A stretch of 64,000 nt of DNA from positions 681,353 to 745,352 of the forward strand of contig NZ_WTUZ01000020.1 in assembly GCF_009882985.1 (NCBI RefSeq). Direction: 5' to 3'. The DNA is from Paenibacillus silvestris. Lineage in GTDB: Bacteria; Bacillota; Bacilli; Paenibacillales; NBRC-103111. Below, in pieces: positions 16,459-24,791 of this stretch; the stretch's first letter is position 1; each line of letters starts with the position of its first letter. The position numbers and the translations under genes are program-made. The notes beneath the pieces were generated by a model. That model was not told where the DNA came from. It made no database searches and saw only the letters and a program-made list of their open reading frames with translations.

Positions 16459-17913
16459 ATGCTTCGCCATAAAATGATGAAACCCGGTGCCGCGCTTTTG
16501 CTGACGGCCGCACTTTTTGCCGGCGCTACACCGGCGTCTGCGCTATACTCCCCTTCGGTGAACGCCGTAACCAAGCAGGTAACCGCCCAGGGCAAATCCT
16601 TCAACGTAAGTGTCGTTACGGTCGACTTGACTGATCCGACCCTAGAGCTTGCTCCTGCCTTGGCTGACGGAGGCGTTGGCCATGACGCTCCTTTACAAGC
16701 GATCGCAGAGCGCGAAGGAGCCGTTGCCGCGATTAACGGCACATTTTTCAACGCCTATGAGGCTAATCCCTATATCCGCTACCCGAATGGAACGATGGTG
16801 CAAGCTGGTGAAGCTCTTCACACCGGTGAAAATCAAACCTTTATTCTGAATCGGGATAAAGTGCCAGATATTCAGTTCGTGGACCTCGACATCGCCGTAC
16901 GCGTCAGCGAAGGAAACGGGACTTACACCATTAACCCTTGGGGGGTTAACAAGTATTACGGCGCGGACAGCACCGATCAGGTGATCTGGTATACCCCGGA
17001 CTTCGGCAGCTGGATCGGTTTCCCGAACGGGACCAAAGTCGTCATCGAGGATGGACTCATCACCCGCATCACGAACGATTCCGTGCAGGTTCCTGCCGGC
17101 GGTTACGTTCTGTTTGTCGGCAACAGCGCCAACAACCGGCAGTACGTCCTGCCGAATCTAGACGTCGGCGATCGAGTCACGAAGGAACTGCTGGCCAAAG
17201 GCGAAGGCGGCAGCTCATTGAACGCCAAGTCGTGGCTGGCGGCGATCGGAGTCGGGCCGAAGCTGGTCAGTGGCGGCGCTGTCGATCTCGATGTTAAACG
17301 AGATGGCTTCTCTGACCCGAAGGTGACGCAATCTTCCGCGGCACGCAGCTTCATCGGCATCGACGGGTCTGACCGTCTCGTGATGGGCACCGTGCCGAGC
17401 GCAACGCTTACCCAGCTCGCCGCCATCACCCTTCAGCTTGGGCTGAAGGAAGCCATGAACATGGACGGCGGCTCCAGCTCCGGTCTGTATGCCAATGGCA
17501 CCATGCTGACCTATCCCGGCCGCGAGCTGAGCAACGCGCTCGTCGTGCGGAAGCTGGACAAGCCGAAGGTGCAGATCGACATCAACGGGCAGCCTGTCTA
17601 TGACTATAGCGGCTTCATCGTCAAAGAGACGACCGTTGTTCCCATCCGTCCCTTCATCACCGCGATGAATGCCGGTTTTCAGTGGGATGCCGCGACAAGA
17701 ACGGCCACGATCACGAGCGCAGGCGTTACGATGAAGCTGAAGGACGGGAGCTCCACAGCGACAGTGAACGGCAAATCTGTCTCCGTGCCTGTCCCGCTCC
17801 AGATCATGGAGGACAGCCGCATGTATGTCCCGCTCCGCCTCGTCGCGGAGTCGCTGAACAGCAAAGTGGACTGGAACAGCAGCTTGTACAGGGCATCCGT
17901 TCGCCTGCCATAA
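16459..17913 (+). CDS. Secreted phosphodiester glycosidase (NAGPA) with stalk domain
   Basis: This is a 484-aa exported protein. A signal peptide (residues 1-29, ending TPASA) is followed by the NAGPA/DUF2233 domain, with AAINGTFFNAYEANPYIRYPNG and the signature EAMNMDGGSSSGLY. In this family the domain cleaves N-acetylglucosamine phosphodiesters or related cell-wall linkages. The last 110 residues match a copper-amine-oxidase-N-like stalk domain (VVPIRPFITAMNAGFQWD and MYVPLRLVAESLNSKVDW), a surface module common in Paenibacillus. AAAGGAG precedes ATG 16459. It is a single-gene unit with terminators on both sides. The physiological substrate is not known. Confidence 0.9.
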   Translation: MLRHKMMKPGAALLLTAALFAGATPASALYSPSVNAVTKQVTAQGKSFNVSVVTVDLTDPTLELAPALADGGVGHDAPLQAIAEREGAVAAINGTFFNAYEANPYIRYPNGTMVQAGEALHTGENQTFILNRDKVPDIQFVDLDIAVRVSEGNGTYTINPWGVNKYYGADSTDQVIWYTPDFGSWIGFPNGTKVVIEDGLITRITNDSVQVPAGGYVLFVGNSANNRQYVLPNLDVGDRVTKELLAKGEGGSSLNAKSWLAAIGVGPKLVSGGAVDLDVKRDGFSDPKVTQSSAARSFIGIDGSDRLVMGTVPSATLTQLAAITLQLGLKEAMNMDGGSSSGLYANGTMLTYPGRELSNALVVRKLDKPKVQIDINGQPVYDYSGFIVKETTVVPIRPFITAMNAGFQWDAATRTATITSAGVTMKLKDGSSTATVNGKSVSVPVPLQIMEDSRMYVPLRLVAESLNSKVDWNSSLYRASVRLP

Positions 17914-17933
17914 TGACGGACGCTAATAACCCC

Positions 17934-17968
17934 AAAAGACCTGAAGGCAAACAGCCTTCAGGTCTTTT
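17934..17968 (+). terminator. Rho-independent terminator
   Basis: AAAAGACCTGAAGGC-AAAC-AGCCTTCAGGTCTTTT is a stem of about 14 bp with a T-run, following the glycosidase gene. Confidence 0.93.
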
Positions 17969-18052
17969 CATTCCCGATTACGTTTAATCAGCACCAATCA
18001 GGCAAAAATAGGAAAGATCAACGAGATGCTGCCGAATCGAGGGAAGTTTCAT

Positions 18053-19165
18053 ATGTTGGAAAAAGGCCAAATATCAAGCAGACAATTCGGCGTCATTTTA
18101 TGCCTGTACACGATAGGAAACGCCATTATTTACTCGCCATCCCAACTCATTGTTCTTGCCAAACAAGACGCCTGGCTATCGATCATCATCGGCTTGCTCG
18201 CAGGCATGCTCCTGATCTTTCTCTATAGCACTCTCGGCGGACTATTTCCTAACCTTAATTTTGCTCAGTACAGCGAACAGATTTTTGGTCGTTTTTTCGG
18301 AAAATTGGCAGCCTTACTAGTTCTATCTTTTGTATATATCAGCACCTTATATCCTGTGTGGGGAATCAGCGATTTTCTCGCGACAAGAATGCTGTCCAAT
18401 ACACCTATAGAAGTCATCATCTCCATAACGATTATTATGGTGACCTTCAGTGTCATCCTAGGACTCGAAACGATTAGCCGTGTCGGTGAAATTCTGTTTC
18501 CGTGGACCTTGTTGTTTCTATTTCTCGTCATTTTGATGCTGATCCCGCAGATGAAACTCATTCATTTCCTTCCCATTATGGATGAAGGCATTAAGCCCAC
18601 CATCAGAGGCGGTGTCCAGTTTCTCAGCTTTCCGCTCACGGCTGTTTTTAACTTTCTTATGCTTCTGCCATATGCCAAACATGTCGGCAAAGCGAAGAAA
18701 GCCTATTATCTAGGAACGCTTATTGGCGCAGCCGTGATATGGATCGTCACGATTGCTAATATTGCTGTATTAGGCGTCCCCTTAGCTCTGGCGAGTATCT
18801 ATCCGACTTATGATATGGCGCAAAAAATCAATATTGGCGATTTCCTGCAGCGCGTCGAGGCGATTGTTGCCATTATCTGGTTTGTAACGCAATATTTTTA
18901 TACGGTACTCAACTTTTATATAACGACCCTCATTTTAGCCCAAATACTAGGTTTAAAAGAATATCGCCCGCTTGTGCTCCCACTTGGCGTCATTACTGTC
19001 CCTTTGGCTAATGTTTTGATCCCCAATATCCCTTATTCCTTCACTTTCACTAACCAAGTTTGGCCGGCCTACGCATTCACCGTCACCCTTCTGCTTCCAC
19101 TGCTCATGCTGCTGATCGCCAAGCTGCGCCGCATGCCGAAATCATCAAAAAAGCCAGAGACCTAA
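18053..19165 (+). CDS. GerAB/GerKB-type spore germination permease
   Basis: This membrane protein of about 370 aa has ten predicted helices, of the endospore germination permease branch of the APC superfamily. The typical start MLEKGQISSRQFGVILCLYTIG sets the start at ATG 18053, with GAGGG nine bases upstream. An ATG at 18026 lacks a ribosome site. GerB subunits bind the germinant in the inner spore membrane together with GerA and GerC. Oddly, the matching gerA and gerC genes are on the opposite strand and converge on this gene, instead of forming the usual A-B-C operon. Confidence 0.92.
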   Translation: MLEKGQISSRQFGVILCLYTIGNAIIYSPSQLIVLAKQDAWLSIIIGLLAGMLLIFLYSTLGGLFPNLNFAQYSEQIFGRFFGKLAALLVLSFVYISTLYPVWGISDFLATRMLSNTPIEVIISITIIMVTFSVILGLETISRVGEILFPWTLLFLFLVILMLIPQMKLIHFLPIMDEGIKPTIRGGVQFLSFPLTAVFNFLMLLPYAKHVGKAKKAYYLGTLIGAAVIWIVTIANIAVLGVPLALASIYPTYDMAQKINIGDFLQRVEAIVAIIWFVTQYFYTVLNFYITTLILAQILGLKEYRPLVLPLGVITVPLANVLIPNIPYSFTFTNQVWPAYAFTVTLLLPLLMLLIAKLRRMPKSSKKPET

Positions 19166-19185
19166 TCCTGGCTCTAGCTCATCCA

Positions 19186-19419
19186 TCAACTCATCATCTT
19201 CTGCAGAATTTCGCCCATAGGCTTGAACACATATGTTATGAAGGCTAACGGGCTTTGCAGATGCACGCCCAAAGCCTTTGCTGTACAAAGTACTGTTCCG
19301 AATGCAAGCAGCACAGAAAACGACCACAATTCCTTCTTCTGATGCTTTCTCAGCATTCTGGGGACTTCAATGAACACGATAGCAGCAATCGCCAGGATGA
19401 TGAAAGGAAGAAGTGCCAT
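19186..19419 (-). CDS. Small membrane protein of the germination locus (77 aa)
   Basis: Two hydrophobic segments (LPFIILAIAAIVFIEVP and LWSFSVLLAFGTVL) flank a basic loop (RMLRKHQKKE). Small two-helix proteins of this kind occur next to ger operons in Bacillales and resemble GerD-independent accessory subunits. ATG at 19419 has AAAGGAG ten bases upstream, and that site overlaps the stop codon of the gerC-like gene, so translation is probably coupled. It converges with the gerB-like gene, leaving 20 bp between stop codons. Confidence 0.8.
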   Translation of the reverse strand: MALLPFIILAIAAIVFIEVPRMLRKHQKKELWSFSVLLAFGTVLCTAKALGVHLQSPLAFITYVFKPMGEILQKMMS

Positions 19420-19426
19420 GGGTCAA

Positions 19427-20635
19427 CTACTCCTTTGTCTTTTTCTTTAATTCTTCAATGAAAGAACTGCTTACTTTCCCTGTTCGGCGCAGTTTGGCAT
19501 CCACTTGAAACATCGTCTCTGATTTCACAAAATAACTTGGCCAATCCGATTGCATCTGTTTCCAAGTACCGGGATCCGATCTGTGCAGGATTTCTCCGAA
19601 TCCGAAAATGTCCGATTCAAGCTTTTGCGCTTTGGAAACGGCGACCTCCATGCCTTCCTTTAACTTTTTCTCCATAGCCTGCTCCAACAGATAGATAGAT
19701 TCTGATTTTGTTAAATCAATGCTGCCCTCTACCTCACCGACATCCCCTTCCAATTGCAAATTGATGGTAAATACCGGTTTTCCCTCCTTCATGAGGGCTG
19801 TTACTTTGGATTTTGTTCTCAAAATGTGGATGGCCGCTTCTCCCCCATCAGGCAATGCCACATGTCCAACTGTGCTTTTCACATTTCCGCTTATGTAATT
19901 GTATCCTTTGCTTTCTTGCTCATTTAGCCAGCCAACTAATCGATCCCCGCGAAAGACACCTATCTGGGTAAAAATCAGGCCAACAGGAGCATCCGACATC
20001 TTCAGTTTATTTTCTTTATTAGAGACAGCAATTGGACCGTTGGTTTTAAGCCCCGTCAAGACAGGCTCTTTACCCAGAGCAACCAAGTTAGCAACAAATT
20101 CATCCACATGCACGGCAAGTGTAGGCGCCCAAAGGTTCTGGGAGGTTTTTAAGGAAGAATACAGTTTATTCGCTGGAATTTTCTCCGTTGGGGTCAGAGT
20201 GCTTAATACCTCTTTCGCCTGTACATCTCTAGCAATCGCAACGAAATAATCAGGACGCATTTGCTCATTCCGCATAAAGAAATCTAAGACATCCCTTACC
20301 CCTTCTCTTGCCAGTTCCTCACTAATCACAAGCATCCGCAAATGGGAAAGGTATAACTCCCTTGGGGCAAGGCTCGTCATCTTGCGAAGTCCTTCGTATA
20401 TGTTAGGAGATACAACATGGAAATTCGAGACGGATGTCCCGCCTTCCGTGGATGGTCCCATCCCGATTTCGCCGACATTCGCCACCTGGGCGCTTAATTC
20501 AATTTGGTTATCATGTTTATCGATGCCAAGTGCCATCACAAAAGACAGCTGATTCAATTCCCGTCGGTTCCAACAGCCGGTCGTTATGCTTATAAGGAGG
20601 ATGATTAAGAGGGTAACCTGTATCATCTTGCGCAT
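19427..20635 (-). CDS. GerAC/GerKC-type spore germination lipoprotein
   Basis: This 402-aa Ger(x)C-family protein has a signal peptide ending in ITTGC with lipidated C21. It carries the family opening CWNRRELNQLSFVMALGIDKHD, and the usual alpha/beta domains follow (LAPRELYLSHLRMLVISEELA). It works at the outer face of the inner spore membrane in the germinant receptor. It lies 30 bp after the gerA-like gene and overlaps the ribosome site of the small membrane protein gene. Confidence 0.94.
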   Translation of the reverse strand: MRKMIQVTLLIILLISITTGCWNRRELNQLSFVMALGIDKHDNQIELSAQVANVGEIGMGPSTEGGTSVSNFHVVSPNIYEGLRKMTSLAPRELYLSHLRMLVISEELAREGVRDVLDFFMRNEQMRPDYFVAIARDVQAKEVLSTLTPTEKIPANKLYSSLKTSQNLWAPTLAVHVDEFVANLVALGKEPVLTGLKTNGPIAVSNKENKLKMSDAPVGLIFTQIGVFRGDRLVGWLNEQESKGYNYISGNVKSTVGHVALPDGGEAAIHILRTKSKVTALMKEGKPVFTINLQLEGDVGEVEGSIDLTKSESIYLLEQAMEKKLKEGMEVAVSKAQKLESDIFGFGEILHRSDPGTWKQMQSDWPSYFVKSETMFQVDAKLRRTGKVSSSFIEELKKKTKE

Positions 20636-20665
20636 CAGGAAATCCCTCCCTTCTTCTCATTCGAG

Positions 20666-22183
20666 CTAATCTACCGGCTTCCTGGGCGTGCTGTCCATAA
20701 TCCGAGTCTGATTTCCTTTACTGATTAACGATGGCCGACGGTGCATGGCCCAGATCGGCAAGCGAAATATCGCATCCCTTTGATCCGAAGCATGAAAAGG
20801 GCCAAAAGGGGACATGTAGGGAACTCCGAAGGAGCGAAGGCTGCACAAATGGAACAAGATACACATACAACCTAGAAAGATGCCATAGATGCCAAAGGAA
20901 GCCGCAATGAACATTAACAAGTAACGCAATAGGCGAATAGGAATACTGATGGAATATGCTGGCATGACAAAGCTTGCAATGGCCGTGATCGAAACAACGA
21001 TGACCATTGCCGCTGATACCAAGCCTGCCTGAACAGCCGCTTCTCCAAGCACCAGAGCCCCTACAATGGAAATCGCGGAGCCAATCATTCTCGGCATTCG
21101 AATACCGGCTTCCCGCAGAATCTCAAACGCTGTTTCCATTAATAGCGCTTCGATAAACGCCGGAAATGGAACTCCTTCCCGCTGCGTTGCAAGACTGAGC
21201 AGCAGCGTAGTCGGAAGCATCTCTTGATGATAGGTTGTTACTGCAATATAGACCGAAGGAGTCAAGAGTGATATCAGCATGGCAACATAACGCAGCATAC
21301 GTATGGCGCCAAAGTCTGATCGTTGGTAGTAATCTTCTGCGGACTGCAGGAATTGAGCAAAGATAACGGGGACTAATAGAACAAATGGAGAACCGTCCAC
21401 TAGAATAGCTATTCGTCCCTCCAACATGCCGGCAGCAATCGTATCCGGACGTTCCGTGTTATAGATGGTTGGAAAAGGACTGAACGCTTCATCTTGGATC
21501 AATTCTTCAATTTGACCCGTATCCATAATGGCATCTATATCAATCCGCTGCATGCGACTCCTGACTTCGTCCACGACTTTGTCATTCGCAATCCCTTTGA
21601 TATACATGAAAGCGACATCTGTTTTGGAGATCCGACCGACGCGGAGAGCTTCCATCCGAAGGGAAGGATGCTTAATTCTTCGACGGATAAGCGATGTATT
21701 CGTGCGCAGTGTTTCTGTAAAGCTCTCACGAGGCCCCCGGACGACAGCTTCCACGTTGGATTCTGTAATTCCGCGTGACTCCCATCCCCTTGTGCTGACG
21801 ATTAGCGCTAACTGGCAGTTATCCAGTAATATCGCCGTATCCCCGGATAGAATCGCATCGCAAAGATGCTCCATCAGCTCAGTTGTCCTCACTCCGCCTA
21901 ATGGAATAATATAGCGTTCCAGTGCACCTGGAATATCCGTTATCATACTGCCATCCGAGTTCCGAAAGTCCCCTGAGAATTGCATAAGAGATTCTAATAA
22001 TTCATGAATGGAAGTGGGGTCAGCCAATCCATCTGTGAAAACAATGGCGGTTGGCTGCTCGCCCGATAATCCGATGCCGAGCTCTCTAATAATAATGTCG
22101 CTGCTTTCCCCCAGAATTTCGACAATCTGCGCTATATTTTCAGACAGATGGGGGCTTAGCGTTGAAACGGCAGTCATAGACAT
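20666..22183 (-). CDS. GerAA/GerKA-type spore germination receptor subunit
   Basis: This is a 505-aa GerA-family protein. A cytoplasmic N-terminal domain of about 250 residues contains the block ESNVEAVVRGPRESFTETLRTN and RRRIKHPSLRMEA. Four to five membrane helices follow (LLLSLATQREGVPFPAFIEALLMETAFEILREAG). It forms the channel-like core of the germinant receptor. The start is ATG 22183 with AGGGTG upstream, or ATG 22177. It heads the gerA-gerC-small protein operon. Sporulation-specific (sigma-G) control is expected from the family but was not demonstrated here. Confidence 0.94.
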   Translation of the reverse strand: MSMTAVSTLSPHLSENIAQIVEILGESSDIIIRELGIGLSGEQPTAIVFTDGLADPTSIHELLESLMQFSGDFRNSDGSMITDIPGALERYIIPLGGVRTTELMEHLCDAILSGDTAILLDNCQLALIVSTRGWESRGITESNVEAVVRGPRESFTETLRTNTSLIRRRIKHPSLRMEALRVGRISKTDVAFMYIKGIANDKVVDEVRSRMQRIDIDAIMDTGQIEELIQDEAFSPFPTIYNTERPDTIAAGMLEGRIAILVDGSPFVLLVPVIFAQFLQSAEDYYQRSDFGAIRMLRYVAMLISLLTPSVYIAVTTYHQEMLPTTLLLSLATQREGVPFPAFIEALLMETAFEILREAGIRMPRMIGSAISIVGALVLGEAAVQAGLVSAAMVIVVSITAIASFVMPAYSISIPIRLLRYLLMFIAASFGIYGIFLGCMCILFHLCSLRSFGVPYMSPFGPFHASDQRDAIFRLPIWAMHRRPSLISKGNQTRIMDSTPRKPVD

Positions 22184-22280
22184 AGGATCACCCTGTTTGT
22201 GGTTTCGCTACTGGTACCGTTCCCTTATTCTGGATGCATTATGTATCGCAATCGATGTCACATTTTTGCTTGCTAATTCA

Positions 22281-22310
22281 TTGAGTTTTCTATCCCATAA
22301 CGCTTATAAT
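22281..22310 (+). promoter_or_regulatory. Sigma-A promoter of the ABC-F gene
   Basis: TTGAGT at 22281-22286, an 18-bp spacer, and TATAAT at 22305-22310, about 38 bp before the ATG at 22348. Confidence 0.6.
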
Positions 22311-22347
22311 AAAACGAGAAAAAGTTTAAAAGAAAAGGTGTCATTTC

Positions 22348-23904
22348 ATGAGCATATTAAATGTAGAAAGATTAAGTCACGGCTTTGGAGACCGCGCCAT
22401 CTTCAATGACGTCTCGTTCCGCCTGCTCAAAGGGGAGCACATCGGACTCATCGGTGCTAACGGGGAAGGTAAATCTACCTTCATGAACATCATTACGGGC
22501 AAGCTACAGCCGGATGATGGGAAGGTTGAATGGTCCAAGCGCATGCGCGTTGGCTACCTGGATCAACATGCTGTTCTGAACAAAGGCATGAGCATCCGCG
22601 ATGTCCTGAAGGGAGCCTTCCAATATCTGTTCGACATGGAACAAGAAATGAATGACATGTACGGCCGAATGGGCGACGTGACGCCAGAAGAGCTTGAACA
22701 GATGTTAGAGGATGTCGGTACGATTCAGGATACGTTGACGAATCAAGACTTTTACATGATCGATGCCAAAATCGAGGAAACCGCTCGCGGACTTGGCCTC
22801 ACCGATATTGGCTTAGAGAAGGATGTTAACGATTTGAGCGGTGGTCAGCGGACGAAAGTGCTTCTCGCGAAGCTTTTGCTGGAGAAACCGGACATCTTGC
22901 TTCTCGATGAGCCTACCAACTATTTGGATGAGCAGCACATCGAATGGTTGAAGCGTTATTTGCAAGAGTATGAGAATGCCTTCATTCTAATCTCGCATGA
23001 CATTCCGTTCCTGAACAGTGTGATCAACTTGATTTACCACATGGAGAATCAAGCTTTGAACCGCTATGTTGGCGATTATGATCACTTCCAGCAAGTACAC
23101 GAAATGAGAAAACAGCAGCTTGAATCTGCTTACAAACGTCAACAACAAGAAATTTCCGAGTTGAAAGATTTCGTAGCCCGCAACAAAGCAAGCGTCGCGA
23201 CACGGAATATGGCGATGTCCAGACAAAAGAAACTCGACAAGATGGACGTCATTGAGCTGGCGAAGGAGAAACCGAAGCCGCAGTTTAATTTCAAAGAGGG
23301 CCGCACGTCAGGCAAGCTCATTTTTGAAACAACAGATCTTGTTATCGGCTACGATCAGCCGCTGTCCAGACCGCTTAACCTGCGTATGGAACGTGGTCAG
23401 AAGATTGCGCTGGTCGGTGCCAATGGGATCGGGAAAACGACTTTGCTGCGGAGTATTCTGGGCGAAATCCAGCCTGTTTCCGGCTCTGTTCAAAAGGGCG
23501 ATCACCAGCAAATTGGTTACTTCCAACAGGAAATCAAAGATTCCAACAACAACACTTGTATCGAAGAAATATGGAATGAGTTCCCCTCATTCACGCAATT
23601 TGAAGTGCGCGCAGCGCTGGCCAAATGCGGTCTCACTACGAAGCATATTGAGAGTAAAATTGTAGTGCTCAGCGGCGGCGAGAAGGCTAAAGTCCGTCTC
23701 TGCAAGCTGATCAACCGCGAAACGAACCTGCTCGTGCTCGATGAGCCAACCAACCACTTGGATGTAGACGCTAAGGATGAGCTGAAACGTGCACTCCAAG
23801 CCTACAAGGGCAGCATCATCCTGATTTCCCACGAACCGGAATTCTACCGTGATGTTGTGACAGAAACTTGGAATTGCGAGTCTTGGACAACGAAAGTGTT
23901 CTAA
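22348..23904 (+). CDS. ABC-F family ATPase
   Basis: This 518-aa soluble protein has two ABC domains and no membrane segment. Domain 1 has GANGEGKST, LSGGQ and LLLDEPTNYLD. Domain 2 has GANGIGKTT, LSGGE and LVLDEPTNHLD. The interdomain linker (about 230-310) is rich in Lys/Arg/Gln and carries the position of the P-site tRNA interaction motif. Members act on the ribosome as translation factors or confer resistance to ribosome-targeting antibiotics. There is no macrolide/lincosamide hallmark, so a housekeeping role is as likely. ATG 22348 has AAAGGTG seven bases upstream. Single-gene unit. Confidence 0.92.
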   Translation: MSILNVERLSHGFGDRAIFNDVSFRLLKGEHIGLIGANGEGKSTFMNIITGKLQPDDGKVEWSKRMRVGYLDQHAVLNKGMSIRDVLKGAFQYLFDMEQEMNDMYGRMGDVTPEELEQMLEDVGTIQDTLTNQDFYMIDAKIEETARGLGLTDIGLEKDVNDLSGGQRTKVLLAKLLLEKPDILLLDEPTNYLDEQHIEWLKRYLQEYENAFILISHDIPFLNSVINLIYHMENQALNRYVGDYDHFQQVHEMRKQQLESAYKRQQQEISELKDFVARNKASVATRNMAMSRQKKLDKMDVIELAKEKPKPQFNFKEGRTSGKLIFETTDLVIGYDQPLSRPLNLRMERGQKIALVGANGIGKTTLLRSILGEIQPVSGSVQKGDHQQIGYFQQEIKDSNNNTCIEEIWNEFPSFTQFEVRAALAKCGLTTKHIESKIVVLSGGEKAKVRLCKLINRETNLLVLDEPTNHLDVDAKDELKRALQAYKGSIILISHEPEFYRDVVTETWNCESWTTKVF

Positions 23905-24400
23905 GTATAGAAAGACGAAAGGGCCATCATCGAGTAGATTTCTCTACTTGATGATGGCCTTTTTTTTGAAGCTCTTTCTCCGAATGTGCCGCTGCCACTT
24001 CCACTTACCCGGTTTAACCGGCCAAGATCGGCCTTGCATCCATATTTGCATATAGCGCAGTTGAATAAAAACTTGGCGAAGGAAAGCACCCCACCCAAGG
24101 ATCAACGCGATATGTATCGTATTATACCAACTCGAGGAGATCGAATGCCTTCGCCTAACCAACCAATTTCGCAGCATCCTCACCCTCTCTCCGTAACCGT
24201 TCATTGCTGCTCGCATTCATTGTAAAAGAGATCACTCGCTTGATAATCAGTCCTCAGACGGAATTCCTCCTCCGCTCTCCGCTTGATTTTGCGCATTTTT
24301 CCTAGAGCAACGCAGCAGCTCCGGTTGCTTTCACTTGATACAAAGTGTATCATTAATGTGAATCGTGCTTATTCATTCCTGCGACGAAAGCGAGGACTCT
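23905..24400. other. Gene-free stretch
   Basis: Apart from the terminator at 23918-23969 I see no supported gene. A minus-strand frame (about 23944-24178, starting MLRNWLVRRR after a GAGAGGGTGAGG run) encodes a very basic peptide with one hydrophobic segment. Its last codons fall inside the terminator stem, so I doubt that it is real. Confidence 0.5.
23918..23969 (+). terminator. Rho-independent terminator
   Basis: AAGGGCCATCATCGAGTAGA and its complement (one mismatch) form a stem of about 19 bp followed by eight Ts, after the ABC-F gene. Confidence 0.93.
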
Positions 24401-24733
24401 ATGCCTGTCATCCGCCATTTTCTTCAAAGCAAACTACTTCTTTGGCTGTTCATATTATGCTTATGTGACGCCTTATTCACAGACATTGGCCTGCATCTGT
24501 CTTTTATCGAAGAACTGAATCCTCTGATACGAAGCGTATATGAATGGCATGTCGCTGGTTATTACTTCCTTAAACTCATTCTTCCTGTGCTGCTTATGGC
24601 CTTCTACCCTTATATTCGGAAACGCACTTGGGTCAGACCCTGTCTGTCCCTCACGGTCATTATCTATGGAGCCGTCAATGCCTATCACTTCGTCTGGTTA
24701 TCGTACGGGCTTACCTATCTTGCTACCAACTAG
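24401..24733 (+). CDS. DUF5658-like small membrane protein
   Basis: This protein of about 110 aa has four membrane helices. CDALFTDIGLHLSFIEELNPL matches the DUF5658 signature (D...T..GL...EENPL), a bacterial membrane family of unknown role. The frame is open from 24365, but GCGAGG just before ATG 24401 and the start of the hydrophobic region favour that codon. It converges on the long hybrid kinase gene. Confidence 0.72.
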   Translation: MPVIRHFLQSKLLLWLFILCLCDALFTDIGLHLSFIEELNPLIRSVYEWHVAGYYFLKLILPVLLMAFYPYIRKRTWVRPCLSLTVIIYGAVNAYHFVWLSYGLTYLATN

Positions 24734-24791
24734 CAGCAGCGCAAAGAACCTAGCAATAACTTTCTGCCAGGTTCCTCTTTCATTTCATCTC

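Noticed and set aside
23944..24216. Minus-strand basic peptide of 77-90 codons
   Set aside because: Its end lies inside the ABC-F terminator stem and its composition is extremely basic. The GAGAGGG run before an internal ATG is the only support.
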